From positions 212,462 to 276,461 of the forward strand of contig JAJAGP010000863.1 of the NCBI GenBank assembly GCA_025084515.1: a stretch of DNA of 64,000 nt, written 5' to 3'. The first letter of the stretch is position 1. Each line of letters begins with the position of its first letter. The stretch is from Ancistrus triradiatus. Taxonomy: Eukaryota > Chordata > Actinopteri > Siluriformes > Loricariidae. The notes below the pieces were generated by a model. That model saw only the letters and a program-made list of their open reading frames with translations. It searched no databases and had not been told where the DNA came from. Positions 25,401-39,600 of this stretch are shown in pieces. A program made the position numbers and the translations under genes.

Positions 25401-28400
25401 TTCAAGACATGCGTCTTCAGTGTTACGGGTCCGTCCAGATTTGATATGGCTTATACAATGGGTCCTCGACTTACGACGTTGATCCGTTCCTACGTCTCGT
25501 CGTAAACCGATTTTCGGTGTAAGTCGGAACATACGTACATACTGTACGTAAATAACATACTGTAAGCACTTATCCTATCCTAACACCTATCCTAACACAG
25601 TAATTATCAAAAAACGAGCCGCGTAACCGTTTATTCTTCCGCCGCGCACACCAAACACGAAGTTGGCGTTACGACGTTTACGACGCAAAACCACTTAAGT
25701 CGAAACAAGGCTTTATACAGTAAATGGGAGATTTGTCGTAACCACGAAACATCGTAACTCGGGACTGACGTAACCCGAGGACCTCCTGTATCTCATTTGG
25801 TGCTTGTTGCTTATCGACATCAGAGATTTATGGCGATGACAACAACAGTAACATAAACATGAGCGAACATCACCATAATAAAACAACTCAGCTTCTAACA
25901 ATGAGTTTAATATCTTCTGTCTTTGTTCTGAGGTACATTACTACATTCCTAAATTCAGCCATTTTGCAGAAATAAAGCCACATATCATGAAATATGGAAT
26001 TGTAAGTGTCCAGGCAAGAGTGTAAGTCCAAATGAAAACATTTAAGCTATGCACAAATAAATTAAAGGCAGAAATAACAAAAGATTGTAATCCCCTTTAA
26101 ATAATAATCCAAAGTGGAACCTCTGTGTTAGTTACACTTAACTGGCTACCTTACACCTTCACCATAGCACTCAGTATCATCGTTATGGCAACCATAGGTT
26201 ATAGCCCATTAAAAGTGAATACAGTCCAAAAAGACTAATTGGATTTGGTCTCTTGTAATGTGCCATGCTGACATTTTATCAAACAGTCAGTTCTGAGAAT
26301 GAAATGTGTTTTTCCCTGCAGTGGGAACATTGCTCTGAACTGAGAATAACTGTTTATGTGCGTATGTATGTTTATTGCAGGCCCATTTGTACAGTTGAAT
26401 GCAGAGCAGATCTCTGATGATCTGTGCAACATGTACAGGTCCACGTACAAGCTAACGAAGGTTTTCTCTGATCTCGTGGCTCCACGGCGAGTGGCCGACA
26501 GTTTCAGCAACAAAATTGACAAGTTCAAGCAACACTTGCCCATCCTGAGCACCATCTGCAATCCCGGCATCAAAGCCCGCCACTGGGAGAAGGTTTTCAA
26601 ATACACACAGTCATACACATACATGACTGAATCCTTATTATTTTAATTATGTCTTAGTCCTTTCGTTTTTCTTTGTCCGAGAGGGTTGTTTTGACTTGTT
26701 AAGTTATACATAGATACAGTATTACAGTATACTATTTGTAATGGGTTGATACTTCTGCAAATATGAATAACTGATGAATCAGCAGAATGGGGGCAGATTT
26801 TGATTTAGCTGGTATGGACTGGCAGCTCCATCGGCTCACTGAGGGCCTCCTCCAGGTGGCCTTGCAGCATAAAGGCTGTGTGGTGCATTTACAGAACCGT
26901 GCATGGAACTATCCATGGTGTACTCTGCCTGCAATCACTGTATTCCAGGCTAAATTCCAGTCCCAAGACCCTGACCAGGATAGGCAAGGGATAAAATGGG
27001 GTGGTTTGCTTTGCTTTATGTAGTATCTAATAATTGACTAGACCTTGGCCACTGTTAAACACTGTGTTATATTCACTAATTTGTGTTATATTCACTTACC
27101 TCCTTGAACTTCCAGATTAATGTACTGGGTACATTTAATTATGTCCTTATATAGTTTATGATGAAGAGACACAGTTTAAAACAACAACTATGCAGTATCT
27201 TCTTAGCACTTTACAGCAACAAATGTTTGCCAGAGCTGGCTACAGATAATTCTGTCACTTAATCTCTAACCAGCCCATAGTAGATTATTTATGCAGATAC
27301 ATAAAATGTACACAGATGAGTACACGAACAGTTCTGTGTTATGTAGCAGTTGTTTGGACACACAGAACCACATATCAAGAATAACACTGTCCTTAGTTTG
27401 TTTTTGTTTATTGTGTTGTTTATAATTAGAGGAGTGCTGTGATCTACCATACAAGTGTTTTCTTTTATCTTCTTTTATGCAGCCGTGTCAATTGACCGAC
27501 ACAGTTCGTTCCACGGTACTGTGTTTAATTTAATGATCTGTTGTTTATAGATCAGCAGTGTTGTTGTGGGATTTGATGTGAAGCCGAATGCAGACACTTC
27601 TCTGCTCAACATGTTGGAGCTCGGCCTGTCCAAATACACTGACAAGTAAGAGCTTATGTAGAAATCTTCAATCCAGAAATCACATTGTAGGATTTTTAAA
27701 GAATTTTAATTGTAAATCATGGTGGAAAATAGAAAAGAAACACCATACCTACTGTGAAGCATTGCGGGTGGAAACATCATGCTTTGGGGTGGTTTTTCTG
27801 CAAAGGAGACACGACGACTGATCCGCGTTAAGGGAAGAATGAACGGGGTCATGTATCGTGAGATTTTAAGCCAAAACCTCCTTCCATCAGTGAGAGCATT
27901 GAAGATGGAACGTGGCTGGGTCTTCCAGCATGACAATGATCCCAAACACACCACTCGAGCAATGAAGGAGTGGCTCCGTAAAAAGCATTTCAAGGTCCTG
28001 GAGTGGCCTAGCCAGTCTCCAGACCTCAACCCCATAGAAAATTTGTGGAGGGAGTTGAAAGTCTGTGTTGCCCCAAAACATCACTTCTCTAGAGGAGATC
28101 TGCATGGAGGAATGGGCCAAAATACCAGCTACAGTGTGTGCAAAGCTGAGATGTACAGGAAACGTTTGACCTCTGTCATTGCCAACAAAGGTTATGTTAC
28201 AAAGTATTGAGTTGAACTTTTGTTATTGACCAAATACTTATTTTCCACCATAATTTACAATTAAATTCTTTAAAAATCCTACAATGTGGAGACTCCTGTG
28301 GAGATGACTAGTATACAACTTCAGTATGATTTGGGAACTCGTTCTGACGTTTCCTTTTATTGAAGAGTTTCTCACAAATTCATACATAATCATAAACAAG

Positions 28401-29233
28401 GCACTCACATTAAGCTATCCCCATCTTCTGCAAAGGTCTGGCAATTTTGTCAGAGAATTGCTAGCCTTAATTAACTCACGTTGCACTTGATCGTAATTTG
28501 CTTTGATTAGTACTGCGTCAGCTCAGGATGTGTTGGCACAAAAACACTGGCACCCATAACTAGTGATGAGTACAGGGATTAGAGTCTTTGTCTTAATGAA
28601 TTAGGGCTAAAAAGAAATGTTTACTTGAAAACTTTGGAAACCCTCAGTTGAGCAGTTAGGTTGAGGGAATATGGTCTAAAAGTATATGCTATTTGAACTA
28701 TGCATCTTTAATCCAAGAGGGCCAGAGTCCAGCATGGTTTGTATTAATGTGATGTTAATTCTAGGTTCAGTCTCATATCTTTAAGCAGGGAATTCAGCAA
28801 ACTCTGTGGGAGTTTGGTGAGTTCTTATGTGGAACTCTGGCCTTCAGTGATGGATGGTATACACCAGTTCTGATGTTCTTCAATTCAGTGTCTGCTATTG
28901 TTTGTGTATATTTGTGTAAGGTTATTTATAGTCTTATTGGGTATGGATCCACGTATGCTACTAAATTTTGCTACTACCAAAACTGACCAAATGAGTTACA
29001 AATTTACCAGATTTTGGTACTAATAGCACAAAAAATGCTGCAAAATGGTATTAAAATGATAACATTGTTCAAATTCCTAGACAGCTTATCACACATGAAC
29101 GTCCTCATCTCTGTGTAGGTTAGAGGAGATAGGAGCTTCTGCCAGTAAAGAGTACTCTTTAGAGAAAACCCTTGAGAAGATGAAGAATGAGTGGTGTGAG
29201 ATTCAACTCAGTTTCACTCTGTACAGAGACACG

Positions 29234-29272
<39 letters not shown>

Positions 29273-29348
29273 CAGAGACATAATACACACATAAGCACTA
29301 TGTAAAGTCTCAGGAGCAGTCTTACATACAAAATAGGATATAAACCAC

Positions 29349-29399
<51 letters not shown>

Positions 29400-29519
29400 C
29401 AGGGCACAAGTGTGCTCTCTGCAGTTGATGATATCCAGGTCTTATTGGATGATCACATCATTAAGACTCAGACGATGAAGGGCTCTCCGTTCATCAAACC
29501 CATCGAGACAGAGTGCAAG

Positions 29520-29569
<50 letters not shown>

Positions 29570-31862
29570 CTTTCTCTCTCATTCTATCTCTGTCTCTGGC
29601 TCTATGCAGCAATGGGAGGGGAAGCTGGTACAGATGCAGGAAATTTTGGATGCCATGCTGAAGTGCCAGTCCTCTTGGCTGTATCTGGAGCCCATCTTCA
29701 GTTCGGAGGATATCATCGCCCAGATGCCTGAAGAAGGACGCAAGTTCAGCACTGTGGACACCTACTGGAGGGACATCATCTCTGAATCGGTGTGTGTTTG
29801 CGGGTCACTGTTGCGGGTCACTGGTAGTTGAGTGGCAGTGTGTTAGTGTGTGTGTGCTGTGTGTGAGTGGGTGCAAATGTTGGTTGGATGTCGCGTGTTT
29901 TACATGTTGGCATGTGGGCACTTTCTGAGGGTCTGGGTTTGAATCCCAGATTGGGTGGTGTGTTTAAAGAACCCGAAACCAACGGACTGGTGCCCTGTCC
30001 AGAGTTTATCTCTGCATGTGGCCAGTGATAAGCTGGGGGAAAACACGATGCTTTGCTTTACTTTAATTCCAGTAAAACTCATAGAACTTGTTAAAAGTGA
30101 GTTCCAATATGTACATATGGAATATGAAAATGACGGTCTTACTTTTGACCACTGAATACACATTGAAACATTGTATGGGTGTGTGCATGTGCCAGCTGAA
30201 GGATACCCGTGTGTTAGTAGCCACAGCACAGCCAAACATGCTGGAGCGTTTACAGGAGGCAAACATTTTCTTGGAGGAAATTCAGCGTGGCCTGAATACC
30301 TACCTGGAGAAAAAGAGACTCTACTTCCCTAGGTAACACACACACACACACACACAGACACACTCACACACACGTTTCACACGGCTGGTATTCTTTTGCA
30401 GTGTGTTTGTAGAACTGTGTGCAGATTTTCTGAATGCAGGTGTCAAAGAACTGGGCACACATATATAGACTGTACAGACAAAAGTTTGTGGACACCTGAA
30501 AAATTACATCCAAAATGGGGCTATTTATATGGAGTTTGCCTCTGACCTTTGCTGCTACAACAGCATTTGTTCTTCTAAGAGGGCTTTCCACTAGTTTTTT
30601 GAACATGACTGTGAGGGCAGGTTCTGTTATTAGGCAATAAGGCTTGGTCTGGCATTTTCAAGGTGACTGATGTAATTGAGGTCACGGCTCTTTGCAAGTC
30701 GTATGTTGTGACGCAATCAAACACACGCACAGAAGGTACTTGTCTGTTACGAAATGTAATGTACGGAAATTTAAAGGGCTAATATTTAAACTATTTAACC
30801 CCATTTAAGCGATTATCTAAAATGTTACCCACCTTGTCGGATAGAAATGTAGGGAAAAGATTTTTCAGAAGGCTATTGTAGCAGCAAAAGGGGGACACCA
30901 TACCAATACCAATACCGGTATGTTATGTGTAGTTTTAGGGTGTCCTCACACTTTTGCTAATATAAAGTTTGCCCCACTATTGTTCTTTGCCTCAGTCTGT
31001 CTCTCTGTGTGTCTCATCACCTTGGCAGGTTTTTCTTCCTCTCTAATGACGAGCTCTTGGAGATCCTGTCAGAGACAAAGGATCCTCTGCGTGTTCAGCC
31101 TCACCTGAAGAAGTGTTTTGAGGGTATAGCTAAGCTGGAGTTCACACCGGAGCTTGAGATCGCTGGCATGATCAGCTCAGAGAGAGAAACTGTACCTTTT
31201 ACACAAAACATCTACCCTGCCAATGCCAAGGCAAGTGCCTGTGTGTGTGCACTGTGTGTGTGTGCGTGCGTGCGTGCGTGCCTGCGTGCGTGCGTGCATG
31301 CGTGCGTGCGTGCATGCGTGCGTGCGTGCGTGTGTGTGTGTGTGCATGAGAGAGAGAAAAAGAGAGATATTGTGTGTGCCATATGTATGAGACAGCGTTT
31401 TCATATGCAGTGTGATTGTGTGTGCGTGTATGTGAGTCATGTTCATGTTGCATTGTGAGGATCAAATTCCCCCACAAGTATAGAAAGATCTGACATTTTT
31501 TTTACCTTACGGGGACATTTTGCTTGACTGACTGGAAAAGCTGCTTTTTGACAGAAACTGCAACTTTCTTTTTGAAAAAACCAAAAGAGTCAGAAGAAGT
31601 CCATTAGGTTACTGAAGTTAAGGTAAGGGTTAAGGGTAGGTGTACACATAGCGATAATTAGCTACAGTAATCATTATGTCAATGGAAAGTCCCCACCAGG
31701 CTAGTGAGAGAAGTGTGTGTGTATGTGTTTGTGTGTGTGTATGTGTGTGTGTGTCTGTGTGTGTGTGTGTTGGGGGGCATTCGAGATTATATATCATGGT
31801 GAGGACCAAATGTCTGGCATTTGGTCTGACATTTTTTTTTTTACAAAACACTACAGAGCCTA

Positions 31863-31929
<67 letters not shown>

Positions 31930-33581
31930 TTTAGGGAATGGTTGAAAAGTGGCTCTTGGAAGTTGAGCACATGATGCTGAGGAGTGTAAAAGATGTCATA
32001 CAACAGGGATTGGAGCAGTACCCTCAGGTACACATATACTTATTCACATATTTTTCTACACATATATGGACCGTGGTAACCTAGCGGTTAAGGTAATGGA
32101 CTATGGACCAGAAGGTTCAGGGTTCAAATCCCACCTCTGCCAAGCTGCCACTGTTGGGTCCTTAACCCCAAATTGCTTGGATCACACCACTCTTTTTTTT
32201 TTTGCTTGCTTCCATTTTATCTCAAATTTGTATTATAAAAAGCACTACTCAGCTGTACAAGTGGACATTATAAGCTTCAACACAATGCATTTATTAGTTT
32301 TTAATGACTCAATATTATTTTCATAATGTCCTATCTTTTTTCCTGCATCACATTTTGTAGCGACTTTTTTGACAGATGGCTACCAGGGCATCAATACTGG
32401 ATGTTAGTGAAAATGTTAGTGTGCTTATGTAATATAATTTGCTTTAGTATAGGAATGAGCAAAGCATAAAAGATTTAAGGATGTGTTGAAAATTGCTTAT
32501 CATCATCACTAGTTCTGTTCACCTCAACCTTCAAAAGGAAAGTAGATGGAAAATGAGACTGATACTGAGATTACTTCTGTTCCTAATAAGCTAAAAGTGT
32601 TCTATTTATAGTATGTCAAGTATAGTGAATGGTGCATTCAGACTTATCAAACACAGCCTTTAACTATGGGTGCTACGCATGTCAAAGCGAATGTACATTC
32701 ACATTTACTTCATTAGATAAATCTGTTTGACTGGTTTTTAACGCAAATATCTAATCATCCAATCTCATGGCAGCAACTCCATGCAAATAGGTATGTAGAC
32801 ATGGTCAAGATGACCTGCTGAAGTCCCAACCGAGCATCGGAATAGAGAAGAAAGGTGAATAAAGCGCCTTTGAATGTGGCGTGGTACAGAAACTGTAGAT
32901 CTACTGGGATTTGCAAGCACAGCTGTCTCTAAGGTTTACAGATAAAGGTCTGGAAAAGAGAATAAAAATCCAGTGAGTGGCAGTTCTCTGGGCAAAAATG
33001 CCTTGTTGATGCCAGAGGTCAGAGGGGAATGGAGAGACTAGTTCAAGCTGATAGACAGGCAACAGTAACTCATATAAGCAATCATTACAACGGAGGTATG
33101 CAGAAGAGCATCTCTGAATGCACAACACATTGAACCTTTAAGCTGATGGGCTGCTGCAGCAGAATACAACACCAGGTGCCACTCCTGTCAGCTAAGAACA
33201 GGCAAAAGAGGCTACAATTTGCACGGGCTTCCCAAAAATGGACAAGAGAATACTGGAAAAACGTTGCCTAGTCTGATGAGTCTCAATATCTGCTGCAACA
33301 TTTGGATGATAGGTTCAGAATTTGGCATAAACAACATGAAAGCATGGATCCATCATGCCACGAAGGATTAAGGCCATTCGAAGGCAATTCAAACCCATAC
33401 AGGACACCAAGGCTTCTTAGTTTTGCCAATTTGTGTGCCCTGTTGCCTGTATCCATAATATAGCAATCTCCAGGTATTTTATGTAGTTCGCTTCAGTTCA
33501 TTTTGGTTGGCTGGTGGTTTGGGAAATGTAGATCAAGTGTAGAACTTGACACACACCTATGAGTTGTAAGTTCCAAACTGT

Positions 33582-33624
<43 letters not shown>

Positions 33625-36600
33625 TACAGGTTCCAAGGAAAAAGTGGGTGTTGCAGTGGCCTGGTCAGGTTGTGATATGTGCTTCTTCCATTTTCTGGAC
33701 AAGTGAGGTGTCTAATGCGATACAGAACAACACATTACCTGTGAGGGAATATTACTTTTTGTACATTTAATATACTTTAATATACATTTTCATGGATGTC
33801 TTTGTATAATTACAGGAAAAATATTTGGAATAATTTTACTTGTGTTTTAACAGCAGTTGACACTGATCTTATAGGTTATTACTGATACGGTCATTAATGA
33901 TAGCACATAGGGTGGGCAATTTGACGGAAATCCTCTATGACGGTGTACTTTGAATGTTTGTAATTTGATATCATGGTAATGATTCAGTGGTGCTTGAAAG
34001 TTTGTGAACCCTTTAGAATTTTCTATATTTCTGTATAAATATGACCTAAAACATCATCATTATATTGTCACACAAGTTCTAAAAGTAGACAAAGAGAACC
34101 CAATTACAAAAATGAGACAAAAATATTATTCATGGTCACTTATTTGTTGAGGAAAATGATCCAATATTACATAGCGAGTGGCAAAATGTGAAACTTTGCT
34201 TTCAGTATCTGCTGTGACCCCCCTGTGCAGCAATAACTGCAACTAATTCCTCCAAGCCCATTCCTCCATACAGAACAGCTTCAACTCTGGGATGTTGGTG
34301 GGTTTCCTCACATTAACTGCTTGCTTCAGGTCCTTACACAGAATTTCGATTGGATTAAGGTCAGGACTTTGATTCGGCCATTCCAAAACATTAACTTTAT
34401 TCTTCTTTAACCATTCTTTGGTAGAACGACTTGTGTGCTTAGGGGCGTTGTCTTGCTGCATGACCCACCTTCTCTTGAGATTCAGTTCATGGACAGATGT
34501 CCTGACATTTTCCTTTAGAATTCTCTGATATAATTCTGAATTCATTGTTCCATCAATGATAGCAAACTGTCCTGGTCCAGGTGCAGCAAAACAGGCCCAA
34601 ACCATGATACTACCACCACCATGTTTCACAGATGGGATAAGGTTCTTATGCACTTTCCTTTTAAACCAAAAAGTTCTATTTTGGTCTCATCCGTCCACAA
34701 AACATTCTTCCAGTAGCCTTCTGCCTTGTCCACGTGATCTTTAGCAAACTACAGACGAGCAGCAATGTTCTTTTGCACACCATTGTTGTTTAGTGTTCTT
34801 CTGATGGTGGACTCATGAACATTAACATTATCCAATGTGAGAGAGGCCTTCAGTTGCTTAGAAGTTACCCTGGGGTCCTTTGTGACCTTGCCAACTATTA
34901 CACATCTTGCTCTTGGAGTGATCTATGTTGGTCGACCACTCCTGGGGAGGGTAACAATGGTCTTGGATTTCAACCATTTGTACACAATCTGTCTGACTGT
35001 GGATTGGTGGAGTCCAAACTCTTTAGAGATGATTTTGTAACCTTTTCCAGCCCGATGAGTCTCAACAGCTCTTTTTTCTGAGGTCCTCAGAAATCTCCTT
35101 TGTTTGTTCCATGATACACTTCCACAAACATGTGTTGTGAAGAGCAGACTTTGATAGATCCCTGTTCATTAAATAAAACATGTAACATGTAATATCGCAT
35201 CATTTTCCTCAATAAATTAATGACCAAGTGTAATATTTTTGTCTCATTTGTTTAATTGGGTTGTCTTTATCTACTTATAGGACTTGTGTGAAAATCTTTA
35301 TCTTCATATTTATGCAGAAATATAGAAAATATAGAAAATTCTAATGGGTTCACAAACTTTCAAGCGCCACTGTATATCAAGGTATAATAATTCTGGAATA
35401 AAATCTAGTTTTGAAGTGTTTCAAGATAAAATATCTTTTGGTTTAATTTGGGTTAATCCAATAAATGAACAAACTGCTTCTTGAAAACCAATTGATGACG
35501 ATTCAGAATTTTATTTGGAGCTATAATTGTAAATGTTTTATGTCTGTGTGTCTTCCAGGCATATGTGGATCAATGCAATGCTCAGATTGCAGACATTGTG
35601 GAGCTTGTTAGAGGAAAACTCTCAGGAGGAGCGCGACTGACTCTGGGAGCTCTAACTGTTATCGATGTGCATGGTAATAGTGACTTTTCAGTTTGTGCCC
35701 TCACTCCCTGAAAAATATTATTAAAAATGTACGAACAATTATAAATAAAGTCTCAGGTCACGTTTTGCAGTTTAATTCCAGCATGTACAAAACGGTACAG
35801 AGGAAAACAATCAGTAGCTTAGGCAATCGGGACAAGTACAGTGGGGCTTGAAAGTTTGTGAACCCTTTAGAATTTTCTGTATTTCTGCATAAACATGACC
35901 TAAAAATCCTCAGGTTTTCACACTAAAAGTAGATAAAGAGAACCCAGTTAAAGAAATGAGACAAAAAATTATACTTGGTCATTTATTTATTGAGGAAAAT
36001 GATCCAATATTACATATTAGTGAGTGGCAAAAGTATGTGAACCTCTAGAATTAGCAGTTAATTTGAAGGTGAGATTAGAGTCAGGTGTTTTCAATCAGTG
36101 GGCTGACAATCAGGTGTGAGTGGGAACCCTGTTTTATTTAAAGAACAGGGATCTATCAAAGTCTGCTTTTCACAACACATGTTTGTGGAAGTGCATCATG
36201 GCACGAGCAAAGGAGATTTTTGAGGACCTCAGAAAAAAGAGTTGTTGATGCTCATCAGACTGGAAAAGGTTACAAAATCATCTCTAAACTCCACCAATCC
36301 ACAGTCAGACAGATTGTGTACAAATGGATGAATTTCAAAACCATTGTTTCCTTCTCTAGGAGTGGTCGACCAACAAAGATCACTCCAAGAGCAAGGTGTG
36401 TAATCATTGGTGAGGTCACAAAGGACCCCAGGGGTAACTTCTAAGCAACTGAAGGCCTCTCTCACATTGGCTAATCAGAAGGCTTTTGGAAGAATGTTTT
36501 GTGGACGGATGAGACCAAAATAGAACTTTTTGGTTTAAAAGGAAAGCGTTATGTTTGGAGAATGGAAAACACTGCATTCCAGCATAAGAACCTTATCCCA

Positions 36601-39600
36601 TCTGTGAAACATGGTGGTGATAGTATCATGGTTTGGGCCTGTTTTGCTGCATCTGGGGCAGGACGGCTTGCCATCATTGGTGGAACAATGAATTCTGAAT
36701 GATATCAGAGAATTCTAAAGGAAAATGTCAGGACATCTGTCCATGAACTGAATCTCAAGAGAACGTGGGTCATGCAGCAAGACCCTAAGCACACAAGTCG
36801 TTCTACAAAAGAATGGTTAAAGAAGAATAAAGTTAATGTTTTGGAATGGCCAAGTCAAAGTCCTGACCTTAATCCAATCAAAATGTTGTGGAATGACGTG
36901 AAGCAAGCCGCTAATGTGAGGAAACCCACCAACATCCCAGAGTTGAAGCGGTTCTGTACGGAGGAATGGGCTAAAATTCCTCCAAGCCGGTGTGCAGGAC
37001 TTCCAGGACACTGGCGTTACAGGAAACGTTTAGTTGCAGTTGTTGCTGCACAGGCGGGTTACACCAGATACTGAAGGCAAAGGTTCACATACTTTTGCCA
37101 CTCACTAATATGTAATATTGGATAATTTTCCTCAATAAATAAATGAACAAGTACAATATTTTTGTCTCATTGGTTAAACTGGGTTCTCTTTATCTACTTT
37201 TAGGTCTTGTGTGAAAATCTGATGATGTCTTAGGTCATATTTATGCAGAGATATAGAAGATTTTAAAGGTTTCACAAACTTTCAAGCACCACTGTACATT
37301 CTGTCTCCAGAATCACTCAGCTGTATAACTCTGTGTTTTCACACAGCACGCGATGTAGTGACAAAGCTGGCAAAGGATGGAGTGTCCTCTCTCAATGACT
37401 TCCAGTGGATCTCACAGCTGCGTTATTACTGGGAGAGTGGAGAGGTCATGCTAAGGATGATAACCACTGAGGTCACGTATGGATATGAATACCTGGGAAA
37501 CTCTCCACGGCTTGTCATTACACCGCTCACAGACCGCTGCTACAGGTCACACACAAACACATCTGAGGACTGGCATTTAGTTTCTGGTCATGTTTTTCAG
37601 TTGGTTGTAAACCAAACACAGAAACTGTGCAACACGCTTGTGCATGTATGTTTGTGTTATAGAACTCTGATGGGAGCTCTGAAGCTCAATCTGGGTGGAG
37701 CTCCAGAGGGGCCTGCAGGTACAGGAAAGACAGAAACCACCAAAGACCTGGCCAAGGCTCTGGCCAAACAGGTACACACATTATGGATCGATTTTAACTG
37801 TGGTTTTCCCTGAAATACATCCAATGTATCACCCTTCTTTTTTTGTTGTAATGTGTGTCTCTCATGTATATGTTTATGTCTACATAGTGTGTGGTGTTTA
37901 ACTGTTCAGATGGGCTGGACTATAAGGCGATGAGTAAGTTTTTTAAAGGGTTGGCCCAGTCTGGAGCGTGGGCCTGCTTCGATGAGTTCAATCGCATCGA
38001 GGTTTGTACTGCAGTGCAAATACACAACAAACACATTAGTATTATATAACTATATCACTAGCTCACAGGTCACTTAAGTAGACCTTTTGTCCTTGTTAAT
38101 TGTTTGTCTGACACTGTTTTTGTAATTTTATCTGTGTTTGCTGCTATGACAATACAGTTTCCCACTTGTCCATCCGTCGTGTTTCTGTAAGGTCTTCCAA
38201 CTTAAATGTAGTGTTGCAAAATAATTAAAATATTTACTTGTGTCAACCACGTCTGTTTTATCACGTTCTTTGCTTGCTCGTATTTGTCGCTTAATATCCA
38301 TGAACATTTTTGTGAAATTGTGTGTTATGTGATTCGGACATTGTCAGAACACCTTATTATCTACGTACTTAGCAATGCTACATGGTAGTGTTTCTCAGTC
38401 CTGGTCCTGGAACCCTGTGCTCTGCACATTTTAGTACTTTTCCAGATTAAACACAGCTACTTTAACTTAGTAACTGGCTTTCTAATGAGCTTAGTAATTG
38501 GATCAGGTGTGTTGAGAGCAAGGAAAACACTGAACGTGCAGAGCGTTGGGGCTCCAGTACCAGGATTGAGAAACACTGCTATATGGGATATTAGGTGTAT
38601 TGACCAAATAGCCAAGATACCACACGGTTTCCCATACACTGATTTATTTGTGGTGGCCCAGCAGAGTGTCAAAATTGACCCCCACATTTTCTACTTATTT
38701 ATTTATGTATTTATTACTATTTAAGATGGGTAGAATGGGTAAGATGGATCTCATTTATATGTAGATCTGCATGCTCAGCCCCTCCTTACTCCATTCTCTC
38801 TCAAGCTCGCTCTCTGTCATTCACAAAGATGCATTATGAATTGAGAAACTGTATTTTCTGTAACTGCAGAACATATTTCTTGCTTACGACGCAAGCAGTT
38901 ATTTCAGAAGCGAAACCAAGGGCATAAACCAAGAAGGGAGTGCATTTAACTCTGTCGTGCTGCATTGCAAAGATGTAGTTCTTGCACCTGTCACAGTTCT
39001 AGTAGCAAAACTCCAAATGTAATGTGCCTTTCACTCTGTCCCAGGTGGAGGTGTTATCTGTAGTGGCCCAGCAGGTGTTGAGCATTCAGCAGGCCATTGT
39101 GAGGAATCTAAAGCGTTTCATGTTTGAGGGGACAGAGCTCTCCCTGAACCCAACCTGCTGCGTATTCATCACCATGAACCCTGGATATGCTGGCCGAGCA
39201 GAGCTGCCCGATAACCTTAAGGTTGACACCACTGACTTTAGGTTCTCAGTATGATGGTCTTCCAAACCAACAGGATAGTATTAAATCAATTACAGTTATA
39301 CAGTTGCACAGCGGTTAAGATACTGGACAATGAACCATTAGGTCCACCTTTACCAAGCTGCTGCTGTTGGGTTCTTGAGCAAGGCCCTTAACCAACAATT
39401 GCTTGTACTGTAATGGCATATAACTAAACATACCTCGCTGGCTGCACACAACCAAGAGGGAATGAGTTCACTTGAAGATACATTCATTCATTCACCTTTT
39501 AAACACTTTAAACCTTTAAGGAGAGTACAAACTTTTCCATTTCATGTCTCGGGAGAGAAAATTACACCTAAAAGTGTCCGTGTGCAACACAGACCATAAT

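Larger units (their letters stand above)
31231..31934 (+). other. GC-AG intron 23 of dnah3
   Basis: The donor is aag|gcaagt. The conserved protein block PANAKGMVEKW continues across it only if splicing occurs exactly there; the nearest gt, four bases on, would shift the frame. The intron begins with a (GTGC)n-like tract (31247-31343) and ends with about 30 TG units (31865-31926) just before 'tttgtttag'. Confidence 0.85.

Noticed and set aside
29203..29831. Frames rich in Val-Cys or Thr-His repeats here and at other TG/AC tracts
   Set aside because: They are translations of dinucleotide microsatellites, not proteins.
31177..31477. CRISPR-like regular repeat
   Set aside because: The periodicity is a simple gtgc/gt repeat with no spacers, in a vertebrate intron.
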